A DNA stretch of 64,000 nt from Cedecea lapagei (GTDB lineage: Bacteria > Pseudomonadota > Gammaproteobacteria > Enterobacterales > Enterobacteriaceae): assembly GCF_900635955.1 (NCBI RefSeq), contig NZ_LR134201.1:3596001-3660000 (forward strand). The letters are read 5' to 3'. A model generated the notes under the pieces. The model made no database searches and was not told the DNA's origin. It was given only the letters and a program-made list of their open reading frames with translations. The translations under genes were made by a program, and so were the position numbers. Numbering within the stretch: position 1 is the stretch's first letter; each line of letters begins with the position of its first letter. Below, in pieces: positions 16,237-24,886 of the stretch.

Positions 16237-16929
16237 TTAGAAGGATGCGTCGGGCGGTTTAGCCTCAGCGCGTCGTAACGGGATCCTCTGAGAATCCACT
16301 ATTTTTCTGTGCCGGCTTTGCCGCCAAATCCAGATACCCGCCTCCTGCTCAACACAGTCAGGCCAGTTCTTCCACGGCATAGCCTCAACACCATCACGGT
16401 TCCGAATGTGATAATCTTCCTGTGACCCCTCCCTGAGTAACACTTGAGAATGATTTTTGAATTGCCAGGCTGGCGTCAGTAACAGCGTCTCCCAGAACGG
16501 CGAATAAGCCCGCCTTAGCGCTTTTACCCACTGCCACAGCGGGCGCCAATTTTTCTCTGCCACGTCGCTATCAGGCACGGTGTTTAAAATCCTTGATGCC
16601 CAAAAAGTGAGTGGATATTCGTCCTGCAAATTTTTCTTCAGCCACGGCCACGGGGCCTCGCCGTAAATAATGACCAGCGATGGCTCCCCTCCTTTTCCTG
16701 GCCGCAGCATAAAAGCACCGCTATAAGCATCCTGTCCGCGCGAAGAGGGTGACGAAATCACAAAGGACCACGGATAGTGCTCTGGTAAATAATCGTCCGG
16801 TAGTGAGGAGCCAATGCCTGGCAGAATCTGTTGGGTAATAATGGAGCGCACCTCTCGCTGCTTTTTCCCCCTTCTGCGAAACAGGCCTGCACGCGACTCA
16901 TCGACAAGTAAATACAGGCGTAGCAACAT
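16237..16929 (-). CDS. Conserved T6SS-locus protein, SciT-like by position
   Basis: 230 residues, no signal peptide or membrane segment, rich in Trp (PLWQWVKALRRAYSPFWETL, GIWIWRQSR). I do not recognise a domain. It sits between tssM and vgrG, the place that sciT takes between sciS (tssM) and vrgS in Salmonella SPI-6, so the label rests on position. 28-base gaps to both neighbours place it in the same operon. It could be a structural accessory or an adaptor for the adjacent VgrG. Confidence 0.55.
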   Translation of the reverse strand: MLLRLYLLVDESRAGLFRRRGKKQREVRSIITQQILPGIGSSLPDDYLPEHYPWSFVISSPSSRGQDAYSGAFMLRPGKGGEPSLVIIYGEAPWPWLKKNLQDEYPLTFWASRILNTVPDSDVAEKNWRPLWQWVKALRRAYSPFWETLLLTPAWQFKNHSQVLLREGSQEDYHIRNRDGVEAMPWKNWPDCVEQEAGIWIWRQSRHRKIVDSQRIPLRRAEAKPPDASF

Positions 16930-16957
16930 ATTTTCCTCTGGCGAATAGTGGAGACAG

Positions 16958-19900
16958 TTATTGGTCCCCGGGACAGTGAAACGCTTTTAAGAGATCCCTG
17001 ATGGGGGTTTCCCTGTACGTCAGGCCTGAGACCTGAATATTTGCCCGCCGCGAGTCCAGCTTATAAACCAGCACCGTTTCATCACCTTCGCTGGCCACCA
17101 TATCGTCGGCGCTGTCCATCCAGCGGAATAACGCCCAAGGCCCGCTAAAGCTCAGAGACGAGGTTCCCGCCGTCACGCGCGGAGTAGCATTAATGCTGAC
17201 CCGTGACGTCGTGCGTGAGGTTGGCCAGACGAGAGAAACAGGGGCCACCGGCCAGTGGGCATAGTTCACCTGTTTGCCATCAAAATTCATGTTCAGCTGC
17301 GTGATTGCCGGATCCAGATAGGGCACCGAAATATCGAAAGTGAGAGAGAGCTTTCGCCCGCCTTCAGACTGGAAGAACGCATCGCGAATCTCAGCCGCGC
17401 GTTCGAACACCTCAAGCGTTCCCTCGTTGTCCTCTACGTCACCTTTAAAGCGCCACGGGTGTGAAGAGGTGTCCACCTTGTCAGCCAGATTCTTTTTAAA
17501 GTACTCATCAACCAGGCCACCGGCGGCAAAGAAACGTTCAAAATCAGCAGGCTTCACGTCACGCTGGCTCCAGGCAAACGGATAGCGGTCCTGCAGGGTC
17601 GCTCGACAAACGCGACCAAGGTTTTCATCAATCCCTTCGCTGCTTTTGGCGATGGCTTCCTGATTGGCTCGCGTCCATGCCCCTTCCAGCAGCGGGGCAA
17701 TTAAATTAGGGAGCGGATCGGGCCAGGTCTGCGACTCGGCGCCAATTTTTCTGGCCGTACTGGATAGCGCTACGGCATTGCCGTTCTTTAGCGCATCATC
17801 GTAAATAACGAATAACGTATATTGCTCGCTTAATGCGCCGAGCAGCTTGCTTAGCTCCGCACCAGGGCCAGCGCTACGCTCGCCCTCGGCGGGTTCACGG
17901 CTGCCGGTGACAAACTCGCGCAGGGGAGAAAAGTGATCATCCACTCGCTCCCGCAGCTGCTTTTTTTCCATAGCGGCATAGGCCAGGCTGACTTTGGCGG
18001 CCGCATTCAGGATCTGTCCCTTATTCGGCACCTTATCGAGCAGCGTTTTATTCTCTTTTCCGACCAGCGTGGTTTCCTGAACCGCCCGGTTCACCAGGTT
18101 AGCCAGCGGAGAATCCGACGCGCTCAGAGCCCGCAGCATATAAATATCCGCCGTCACGCCCGCGCTCCCGTAACCCAGCGGCAATACCTCCGTTTTGATC
18201 CGAATATTGCTGAGAAAGTCCTGCCAGTGCCGGGTGTACTCATCGAGATAGAGCGCCAGGACCTGCTGCTGCACCGGGTTAACCAGCGCGCCATTGTGGG
18301 CCATTTTTACCTGCGGTCTGGCGCCATGGTTGCCCTGCTCGTCGTCATGCCCCAGCACCCAGGCATCTTCACGCTCCAGCCACATCAGGCTGGGATCCAT
18401 TTTTTTTTTAAACACGTCGTAGTAGCCCGAGCGCGTAAATAAACCGGGAACAGAGCTTTCAGCGTGCTCATCAATAACCGTAAAAAGATCGCTACTGCGT
18501 GACTTCGCCATTTCAGCGAGCGTTAGATCTGCGGGCGCATCCTGGGCCGCAGCGTCCTTGAGACGCTGGTACAGCCGGCTGGCCAAATCCTCGCGCTGCA
18601 GCAAAGCGCGCGCATATTTCACCAGTCCGTCGTCCACGGGTTGGCCATAGCGTCGCCACTCCGGAGAAGAAAGCAGATTTCTCAGATGGGAAACAAAGAT
18701 CTGCCGCTCCTCATAGGGCTGAAGCTTCCCGCGTGCTTCCCACAGGTTGGTGATGCTCTCCGTCAGGTACTGGTGGTCGAATTTTCCCTGCCCGAAGACC
18801 TGCAAATAGAGCTTCAGCTGGTCATAGATACGCTCAGGCTTTCCGCTGTCGATCGCCTCCTGTAGCGCCAGCGTGGCTTGCTGTTCGATTTGCGGTAACA
18901 GCAGGCGCTGCAGGAAGTACTCGTAAAGTGAACCAGAGGCCTCAACCACATCGGTGCCGGTATACAGGCCATAACGCCAGTCGAGGGTTGGATTAAAGAC
19001 ATCCAGAGATCCATACTCCGGCAGAGACTGCGCCAGCATCAGGGTACGCGGCAGCAGGCTGTCGTTTGCCGAACTGACAAATCGATTAACTTCGGTGCCA
19101 AGGGCGGCAACGCGGGTCTTCACCTCGGCGAGATACTCCCGGTTGTTTCCGTAGCTGTTAAAGAAACCGTTCAGCAGAATAAAGGCGATAACAATGCTGA
19201 GCGTGTGGCCCAGCAAGCGCTGTAAACGAAACTTCGATTCATTCGCCAGGTTATGGCGCGCAAGATCCTTGTCCTTGACGATCACCTCGCTGAACAGCTG
19301 CTTAAGGAAGTACTGACGCCCGTAGGAGACGTCGTTTATCAGGAAGTCCCGATCCTTCGGCTGAGCGGTCAGGGTAGCCATCACCGTTGGCGTTTTGTGT
19401 TCTACATAGTTGAACCACTTACGCATAATGCTTTGGTTATTCACCAGGCTAAAATCGACCGGCTGGTGGCTACTGCAGAAGTAGATCCCACGCAGCAGGG
19501 TATAGCTTTGCGATTCGTTGTAGCGGGAGGCAAAGAAGATGTTATGGACGACGTCCGCCACCAGGCCGGACAGCAAATGGAAGTCCTGCGGCAGGGCATA
19601 CATTTTTTTGCGGTCGCGGTTGTCGTACTCTTCCTGCTGGCGAACGATCATGTCGCGTTCGATCCGCTCCTCCAGCAGCCCCAGCTCCTCCCGGATTTGC
19701 CCGCTCAGCTCGGAAACCGGGGCAGTGCGCGCATCGCCGTAAGGGAAAGTCACGCCCCAGACCTGTTCACGCTCCTGCTCGGTTAAGATCCTGAAGTACT
19801 CGGCAAAGCCGGGCAGCTGATCCAGCTTGGTGACCAGAACGTACACCGGAAAACGCACGCCCAGGGTCTGACGCAGATCCTCAATTCTGGCGCGCAGGCT

Positions 19901-20791
19901 CGCCGCCAGCTCAAACAGTTCAGCCGTACTTCGACCTAAAAGATCGGCGGCGGAAAAGGTCACCACGGCGCCGTTCAGCGCCCGGACAGGCCGGTATTTT
20001 TTTAACGCTTTGAGTATCGCTCGCCACTCGCTGAGGTTCTGCTCAGGATCGCTAACGTACTTACCCGCGGTGTCCACATAGATGGCGTCATTGGCGAACC
20101 AGCATTTGCAGTTACGCGTTTGCTCTGCGGATTTGCCCACCTGGTTGAGCTGCTCCGGTAGCGGGAAGTTTTGCCCGGAGGCCAGAATTGCTGAGGTTTT
20201 CCCGGCGTCATCGGTGCCCAGCACCATATACCACGGCAGCAGATCGAGCGGTTTGCGCGCTAAAATCACCCGCTGGAAGAAAGAGAGCGTACTGCGGTTT
20301 TTGTTAACGTACTCAACGGCGTTGCCAATGGCCGCCGCCGCTTCTGACGTATCATTTTCGACCGCAGGCTCTTTGCCACGGGTAAATTTATCCAGCAGTT
20401 TCGGGTTATCTTTCAGCGCCAGCAGCAGCAGCCAGAGGCCGTAAAGCAGCGCCACAAAAAGCATAACCGCAATGACGATCAGCCTGATGCTCACCGGCTC
20501 CAGCGGATGCGTTTCCCCCACCAGCAGGAACGGCCCCAGCACCCAGACCACCACGCAAAGCGCGGCGGTGACCATAATGAAAACCGGCCAGCGTAGCCAA
20601 AGGCTGACCAGGCAAAATGCCGCCAGCAGGATAAAAATGATGCGTGATTCTATGCTTAGCAGCGGGCGCGACTCGCCGAACCCAAAGAAGGGGCCCAGGA
20701 ACCAGATAGCGGCAACCAGTAGCCCGATGCAGCAGATAATCAGCAGCGTCTTCAAAAACCGCGCCGCGAAGACTCTATTCAAATAAGACAT
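16958..20791 (-). CDS. tssM: T6SS membrane-complex protein TssM (IcmF)
   Basis: 1277 residues. Hydrophobic segments at about 14-34, 49-68, 70-92 and 104-127, then a cytoplasmic GTPase-like domain with Walker A GTDDAGKTS (192-200) and VLVTKLDQLPGFAEYF as the G4-type element, another membrane segment (LLGHTLSIVIAFILLNGFF, about 535-555) and a large periplasmic domain that ends in the beta-sandwich region binding TssJ. With TssL and TssJ it builds the trans-envelope channel. It follows tssL by 11 bases. Full length for the family. Confidence 0.95.
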   Translation of the reverse strand: MSYLNRVFAARFLKTLLIICCIGLLVAAIWFLGPFFGFGESRPLLSIESRIIFILLAAFCLVSLWLRWPVFIMVTAALCVVVWVLGPFLLVGETHPLEPVSIRLIVIAVMLFVALLYGLWLLLLALKDNPKLLDKFTRGKEPAVENDTSEAAAAIGNAVEYVNKNRSTLSFFQRVILARKPLDLLPWYMVLGTDDAGKTSAILASGQNFPLPEQLNQVGKSAEQTRNCKCWFANDAIYVDTAGKYVSDPEQNLSEWRAILKALKKYRPVRALNGAVVTFSAADLLGRSTAELFELAASLRARIEDLRQTLGVRFPVYVLVTKLDQLPGFAEYFRILTEQEREQVWGVTFPYGDARTAPVSELSGQIREELGLLEERIERDMIVRQQEEYDNRDRKKMYALPQDFHLLSGLVADVVHNIFFASRYNESQSYTLLRGIYFCSSHQPVDFSLVNNQSIMRKWFNYVEHKTPTVMATLTAQPKDRDFLINDVSYGRQYFLKQLFSEVIVKDKDLARHNLANESKFRLQRLLGHTLSIVIAFILLNGFFNSYGNNREYLAEVKTRVAALGTEVNRFVSSANDSLLPRTLMLAQSLPEYGSLDVFNPTLDWRYGLYTGTDVVEASGSLYEYFLQRLLLPQIEQQATLALQEAIDSGKPERIYDQLKLYLQVFGQGKFDHQYLTESITNLWEARGKLQPYEERQIFVSHLRNLLSSPEWRRYGQPVDDGLVKYARALLQREDLASRLYQRLKDAAAQDAPADLTLAEMAKSRSSDLFTVIDEHAESSVPGLFTRSGYYDVFKKKMDPSLMWLEREDAWVLGHDDEQGNHGARPQVKMAHNGALVNPVQQQVLALYLDEYTRHWQDFLSNIRIKTEVLPLGYGSAGVTADIYMLRALSASDSPLANLVNRAVQETTLVGKENKTLLDKVPNKGQILNAAAKVSLAYAAMEKKQLRERVDDHFSPLREFVTGSREPAEGERSAGPGAELSKLLGALSEQYTLFVIYDDALKNGNAVALSSTARKIGAESQTWPDPLPNLIAPLLEGAWTRANQEAIAKSSEGIDENLGRVCRATLQDRYPFAWSQRDVKPADFERFFAAGGLVDEYFKKNLADKVDTSSHPWRFKGDVEDNEGTLEVFERAAEIRDAFFQSEGGRKLSLTFDISVPYLDPAITQLNMNFDGKQVNYAHWPVAPVSLVWPTSRTTSRVSINATPRVTAGTSSLSFSGPWALFRWMDSADDMVASEGDETVLVYKLDSRRANIQVSGLTYRETPIRDLLKAFHCPGDQ

Positions 20792-20802
20792 TGTCGCTCT
20801 CG

Positions 20803-22182
20803 TTAATACGTGACAAAAAACTCTACGCGGCGATTCTTCGCCCGTCCCTGAGCGGTAGCATCGGAGGCCAGCGGCTGGCTGCTCCCCACCCCTTCGACTT
20901 TCACCTTGCTCTCCGGTACGCCCGCCTCAATGAAATAGCGGGCCACTTCGGCGGCTCGTTTTTCAGAAAGCACCACGTTGTTAGGCAAGCCCGGTCGGCT
21001 GATCGGCGTGGCGTCGGTATGGCCGACAATCACGATATCGCCGTTAACGCGACGGACTTCACGGGCCACTCGCTCAATGACCTTGACCATCTCCGGCTGA
21101 ACCCGGGTTGAGCCGGACAAGAACAGGGAGTCGCCTTTCAGCACGACTTTGCTTTGCTTTTGCGTTTCATCCACGCTGAGCAGCTGCCGCTGAATTTCGT
21201 TGCGGAGTAAAATGCTCAATCTGAGGCGCATTTTCACCTGCGGCACGCTGACCTTAATGTTTTTCATCGCATTGATATTGCTGGTAATTCTTGTGCTATT
21301 CACCAGCAGAGAGTACTTACACCAGATAAAGGCAGAGGCCACCAGAATGCCGGCGCAAAGCGCGGTGATCCTGACGGGCACCACCAGCCTTTCATGGCGA
21401 ACCGGCCCCTGGGGCTGAAGCCCGTGCGGCGACAGGATCGGCTGAGTGGTATTGCGCGTGCTTTGGATTAACGTCAGCAGGCGCTGGCGGATCTTGGTGA
21501 GCTGGCGATCGCCGTCTTCAATGATGCTGTAACGCCCCTCAAAGCCGAGGCCAAGGATACGCAGCAGCACTTCCAGGACGTCGGCAAACTCGCTCGGGTT
21601 CATCGACAGACGGCCAATAAGCAGGAAGAACTTATTCCCGCCGTCGTTATCCCCTTCAAAATGGTTCAGCAGGTTGCTCTGAGACCAGCCGGCTTCAAGC
21701 CCCCACGGCGCGGTATGTGCCGCTTCATCAAGCGCGGTACACAGGCAATAGCGAACAATCGCCATTTTTTTCCACGGGATATTCACTTCATCGCAGACGA
21801 TGCCGAAGAGATTAATCTGGCTCTTAAGCGTGTTTTTCAGGATCTCAACGTGCGCCAGATCGCCGATCTGCTCTGGCATATCGCTGAGCGCACGCAGCAG
21901 CGGCTGGGCGGCCTCAAGCAGCGGGTTCTCAGCGGCGCTGACTTTGATCATGCGCTGCTGGACGCTTTCGCTTCTTAACGTCCGATCGTTCCCGGCCGTT
22001 CGCTCGCCGCTGCCGGATGCGTGAGGTTGAGCCGTCGGGGTGGCCTCCGGCTCCTGGATCCAGTCTCCCTGCTCATCAAGAAGAAACCGCCCCAGCGCCT
22101 GAGGAGAAGTGTCCTCCTCCTGCGTGGCGCCAGGCGTTGTGTTCTGATTAATCTCGTCTTTCATCAGGTCCGGATTCCCCAA
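20803..22182 (-). CDS. tssL: T6SS membrane-complex protein TssL with OmpA-like peptidoglycan-binding domain
   Basis: 459 residues: a Pro/Thr-rich N-terminal leader, the cytoplasmic DotU domain (about 80-250; CLCTALDEAAHTAPWG and FFLLIGRLSMNP), one membrane segment (about 268-290, RITALCAGILVASAFIWCKY), and a C-terminal OmpA domain (about 330-459) with VIVGHTDATPISR, NVVLSEKRAAEVARYF and GRAKNRRVEFFV, which bind peptidoglycan. This is the extended, self-anchoring form of TssL. Overlaps tssK by 19 bases, so the pair is translationally coupled. Confidence 0.95.
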   Translation of the reverse strand: MGNPDLMKDEINQNTTPGATQEEDTSPQALGRFLLDEQGDWIQEPEATPTAQPHASGSGERTAGNDRTLRSESVQQRMIKVSAAENPLLEAAQPLLRALSDMPEQIGDLAHVEILKNTLKSQINLFGIVCDEVNIPWKKMAIVRYCLCTALDEAAHTAPWGLEAGWSQSNLLNHFEGDNDGGNKFFLLIGRLSMNPSEFADVLEVLLRILGLGFEGRYSIIEDGDRQLTKIRQRLLTLIQSTRNTTQPILSPHGLQPQGPVRHERLVVPVRITALCAGILVASAFIWCKYSLLVNSTRITSNINAMKNIKVSVPQVKMRLRLSILLRNEIQRQLLSVDETQKQSKVVLKGDSLFLSGSTRVQPEMVKVIERVAREVRRVNGDIVIVGHTDATPISRPGLPNNVVLSEKRAAEVARYFIEAGVPESKVKVEGVGSSQPLASDATAQGRAKNRRVEFFVTY

Positions 22183-23510
22183 AGTTCCATTTTCAGGCCT
22201 GGGAACTCACCGGCAACGTGCAGCGCCAGCGCGCCGGTTGCCGAGATCTTTTCCCAGAAAGGTCCGTTTTTAAGCAGCTCGAAATAGACATAACCCGTAC
22301 TGTAAGGAATTTGCCGGGGCGGCACAGGCAGCCCCTGCAGGACCAGGCCGGGTAAGTGTGAACGAACCAGCTCGTGCAGCTGCTGCGGGGCGCTGATTTT
22401 GGCCTGGGCCTGGAACTGCTGCTGAAGCACATCCATCGGCAGTTGGGCATGAACGGCCAGCACCAGGTTAGAGAAGGAACGCAGCTCGTTAGGCAATACG
22501 GAGGCGGCCCAGACGCCGTTCCCTTTCGCATGCAGGTCGATGAGCTGGCCCGCACGAACCAGGATCTGGTTGAGAAGATCGTGTACATCATCCACCAGCG
22601 GACGAATCGAAGGGTAAAGCCGCGCATGGTCATACCCCGGCGCCGGCTTTGGACGCCGGGTTTTGGTTCGTACAAATGTCGAAAGCTCGCCCGCGAGCTT
22701 GGCCAGCTCTTCATACAGCACGATGGGCGGCAGCTCCGGAATATGGCGTAAGTGATCGAGGATAGGCTCGTACTTGTTGAAGATTTGCAGCAGGAGATAA
22801 TCCACAATTTCCGCGCTGGCGCTGGCTTTACCGTCCGACGATGAGAGGCGATTAGCCAGCATGCCTGCACGCATTTTGACCAGGCCGTTAAGGTGGGTAA
22901 GCCATTCGCCCAGCAACGGGTTTGCCGCGTAGCCGGTTACCGGCGGGATATAGTCGTCCGTATGAAGCAGCACGCTACCGTCTGGCTGAATCGCCTTCAC
23001 GCGCGTCAGCGGAAGGCCGATCCAGGACTCGGTCATTTCGGTTTCTGAAACCAGCCTCAGCCTCAGCTGAGCAAGCTGTACCGGCTTCGGCCCCTGGCGA
23101 ATTGCGTTGGTATCACACAGCTCGGCTTCCTGCGCGCGGAAACGCGCCAGCGAGCTGGCATCATGCTGGCTAAAAATAGTTTCATCGCTGTTATCCAGCC
23201 GCAGCGGCACCGCCAGATAGATCATTTTGCCCAGGTGCTCGGGCAGGATCGTCAGCGGTTCGGGCAAATCTGCGTGATCGGGAACATCGAACGGCGTGCC
23301 ATCGGGAAGCACGCCGCGGGCGGTGCGTAAAACCAGCTTGCCGTAGGACAAAGCTTCACGATCGATTTCATACTGCGAGAACCCCCAAAAGAAGGGGCTG
23401 AGGGTAGAGGCTCTTTTGTGGGCGAAATATTCAAAGTAGCGCTCTTGCTGTTGAAAAAGCTGCGGGCGCAGAAACAGCCCTTCGCTCCAGACGACTTTAT
23501 TTGTTCTCAT
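22164..23510 (-). CDS. tssK: T6SS baseplate protein TssK
   Basis: 448 residues, full length, beginning NKVVWSEGLFLRPQLFQQQE, the conserved N-terminal motif of TssK, and ending in the GxY-rich domain (STGYVYFELLKNGPFWEKIS). TssK is related to phage receptor-binding proteins and links the baseplate to the TssJLM membrane complex. It lies 3 bases after tssJ and overlaps tssL. Nothing atypical seen. Confidence 0.95.
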   Translation of the reverse strand: MRTNKVVWSEGLFLRPQLFQQQERYFEYFAHKRASTLSPFFWGFSQYEIDREALSYGKLVLRTARGVLPDGTPFDVPDHADLPEPLTILPEHLGKMIYLAVPLRLDNSDETIFSQHDASSLARFRAQEAELCDTNAIRQGPKPVQLAQLRLRLVSETEMTESWIGLPLTRVKAIQPDGSVLLHTDDYIPPVTGYAANPLLGEWLTHLNGLVKMRAGMLANRLSSSDGKASASAEIVDYLLLQIFNKYEPILDHLRHIPELPPIVLYEELAKLAGELSTFVRTKTRRPKPAPGYDHARLYPSIRPLVDDVHDLLNQILVRAGQLIDLHAKGNGVWAASVLPNELRSFSNLVLAVHAQLPMDVLQQQFQAQAKISAPQQLHELVRSHLPGLVLQGLPVPPRQIPYSTGYVYFELLKNGPFWEKISATGALALHVAGEFPGLKMELWGIRT

Positions 23511-23513
23511 GGT

Positions 23514-24062
23514 TTAATCCATTTTTTTAATTGTAATTGCTGTTTTTTGGAAACGTGCTTGCAGGGTCAGCGAATCGTCGCTAAACGGGGTTCGCCACCA
23601 CGATTTTTTCTTTTCCGGCGGCGTCCAGGTGGCCAGCCAGATCGCATCATTCAGATCTCGGTAAGCTCCAATAAAACCCAGCGTTTTGCTGTCGCCATCG
23701 GTCTTAATAATTACGCTGCGCGACTCGCCCGGCTGGAGAATGGCTTCATACTCTTTTGATGCAGCAGCCTGTAGGGCCTTGCTGTTTCCTTCTACAATTT
23801 CAAAAAAATCGGCATTGGTGAAAACATCACGCTCTTTGACGTTATAAATAAATATATTGAGCGGTGCCGGATGGCCGCCATCGTTAGGATTGATATCTTT
23901 GTCTGCAACCAGATTAATTTTTATTTCACCGGCCTCAGGTTGTTTATCGCTGCCGCTGCTGCAGGAGAGTAATAAAGCCCCCAGCCCCATCATCAGCACC
24001 CACTTCACGAGTTCCAACCGGTATTTTTTTATGCCTGTTTTGCGAAACATATCCCTATCCAC
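23514..24062 (-). CDS. tssJ: T6SS outer-membrane lipoprotein TssJ
   Basis: About 182 residues from a GTG at 24062 with AGGA 8 bases upstream; ATG 24050 is an alternative. A charged N-terminus and hydrophobic stretch end in a lipobox LLLSC with Cys34, so the mature protein is lipid-anchored. The rest has the transthyretin-like TssJ fold: LVADKDINPNDGGHPAPLNI, YNVKERDVFTNADFFEI, and LQPGESRSVIIK. It anchors TssM to the outer membrane. Located directly upstream of tssK, 3 bases apart. Confidence 0.9.
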   Translation of the reverse strand: MDRDMFRKTGIKKYRLELVKWVLMMGLGALLLSCSSGSDKQPEAGEIKINLVADKDINPNDGGHPAPLNIFIYNVKERDVFTNADFFEIVEGNSKALQAAASKEYEAILQPGESRSVIIKTDGDSKTLGFIGAYRDLNDAIWLATWTPPEKKKSWWRTPFSDDSLTLQARFQKTAITIKKMD

Positions 24063-24146
24063 GCACTTTATTTCCTGAACGATGTGTGTCGTATTCACGC
24101 GCGACCCGTGCAGGAGGCGAGATACCCCACCGCCCTGCCTGGAGAA

Positions 24147-24172
24147 AGTTTTGCCGCCGAAGCGGCAAAACT
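24147..24172 (-). terminator. UUCG-loop hairpin between hcp and tssJ
   Basis: On the minus strand an 11-bp perfect stem AGTTTTGCCGC / GCGGCAAAACT closes a TTCG tetraloop, 20 bases after the hcp stop. There is no long T-run. It is probably an mRNA stabiliser or partial terminator that keeps hcp message in excess over the downstream structural genes. Confidence 0.65.
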
Positions 24173-24191
24173 CATTGATAACCCTGCAGTA

Positions 24192-24677
24192 TTAGCTGCG
24201 CAGGTTAGCTTTAACGTCGTAGCTGGTAGAGATAACACCAGATTTGGCGCCTTCCGCATTCTGCATCACGTAATCCTGAGTGAGCTTGGTGAAGGCGAAG
24301 GTGACTTTCTCGCGTGGACGGGTTTCGTCTTCGCTTGAGCCCGCAGTTTCAACGTGAGTAATAATGACGTCGGTGAATTTCAGCGTCAGATACTCAAGCG
24401 GATCGCCGCCGGCTTTACGAATCACGAACTGGATGTCTTTAATGTGTTTACCGGACAGGCAGTAGCTCAGCAGGTTAGTACTGGCTTTGTCGACATAGTG
24501 CTCGAAGCAGAAATCGTCAACCGTGGCTTTACCAGAACCACCGCCGGAACCGCTGTGCATATTTGAGTGCTGTGAAGTTGCCCAGCGCCATGCGAGCACT
24601 TCGATCTCATTTTTATGGGTAGCATCCAGAGACTCGCCTTCGATGCCATCAATTTTAATAAACATATCCTGAGCCAT
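24192..24677 (-). CDS. hcp: T6SS tube protein Hcp (TssD)
   Basis: 161 residues, full-length Hcp1-type: AQDMFIKIDGIEGESLDATH, VLAWRWATSQHSNMHSGSG, KPVL-like strand region FEHYVDKAST, and ISTSYDVKANL at the end. Hexameric rings stack into the inner tube and carry small effectors in the lumen. It has its own long leader (about 210 bases to tssC) and a stable hairpin after it, as expected for the most abundant T6SS protein. No C-terminal effector extension. Confidence 0.96.
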   Translation of the reverse strand: MAQDMFIKIDGIEGESLDATHKNEIEVLAWRWATSQHSNMHSGSGGGSGKATVDDFCFEHYVDKASTNLLSYCLSGKHIKDIQFVIRKAGGDPLEYLTLKFTDVIITHVETAGSSEDETRPREKVTFAFTKLTQDYVMQNAEGAKSGVISTSYDVKANLRS

Positions 24678-24817
24678 AATATTTCCTTTTCAGCTCTCAA
24701 TTAAGAGTGTCACACGGTGTGTAACGTTAAAATTAAGTCGCAGAAATAATTTCATTATTATGAAATTCCTCTACAACATTTTCGGCGCGCAAGAATCCCC
24801 GGCGCAGCCGCACCACT

Positions 24818-24886
24818 AAAGAATAATGAAGTGATTATTCTTTATTTAAATTGCCTGATTCAGACAACCTTTTTTAAATTGCCTTA
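24818..24886 (-). promoter_or_regulatory. Repeat-rich tssC-hcp intergenic region
   Basis: Between tssC and hcp (24678-24886) are a perfect 10-bp AT-rich inverted repeat aaagaataat / attattcttt around GAAGTG (24818-24843) and, nearer tssC, related short hairpins of the type GCCTGATAAGGC with A-rich spacers (24844-24886). They may attenuate read-through or mark an internal hcp promoter. Confidence 0.45.
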
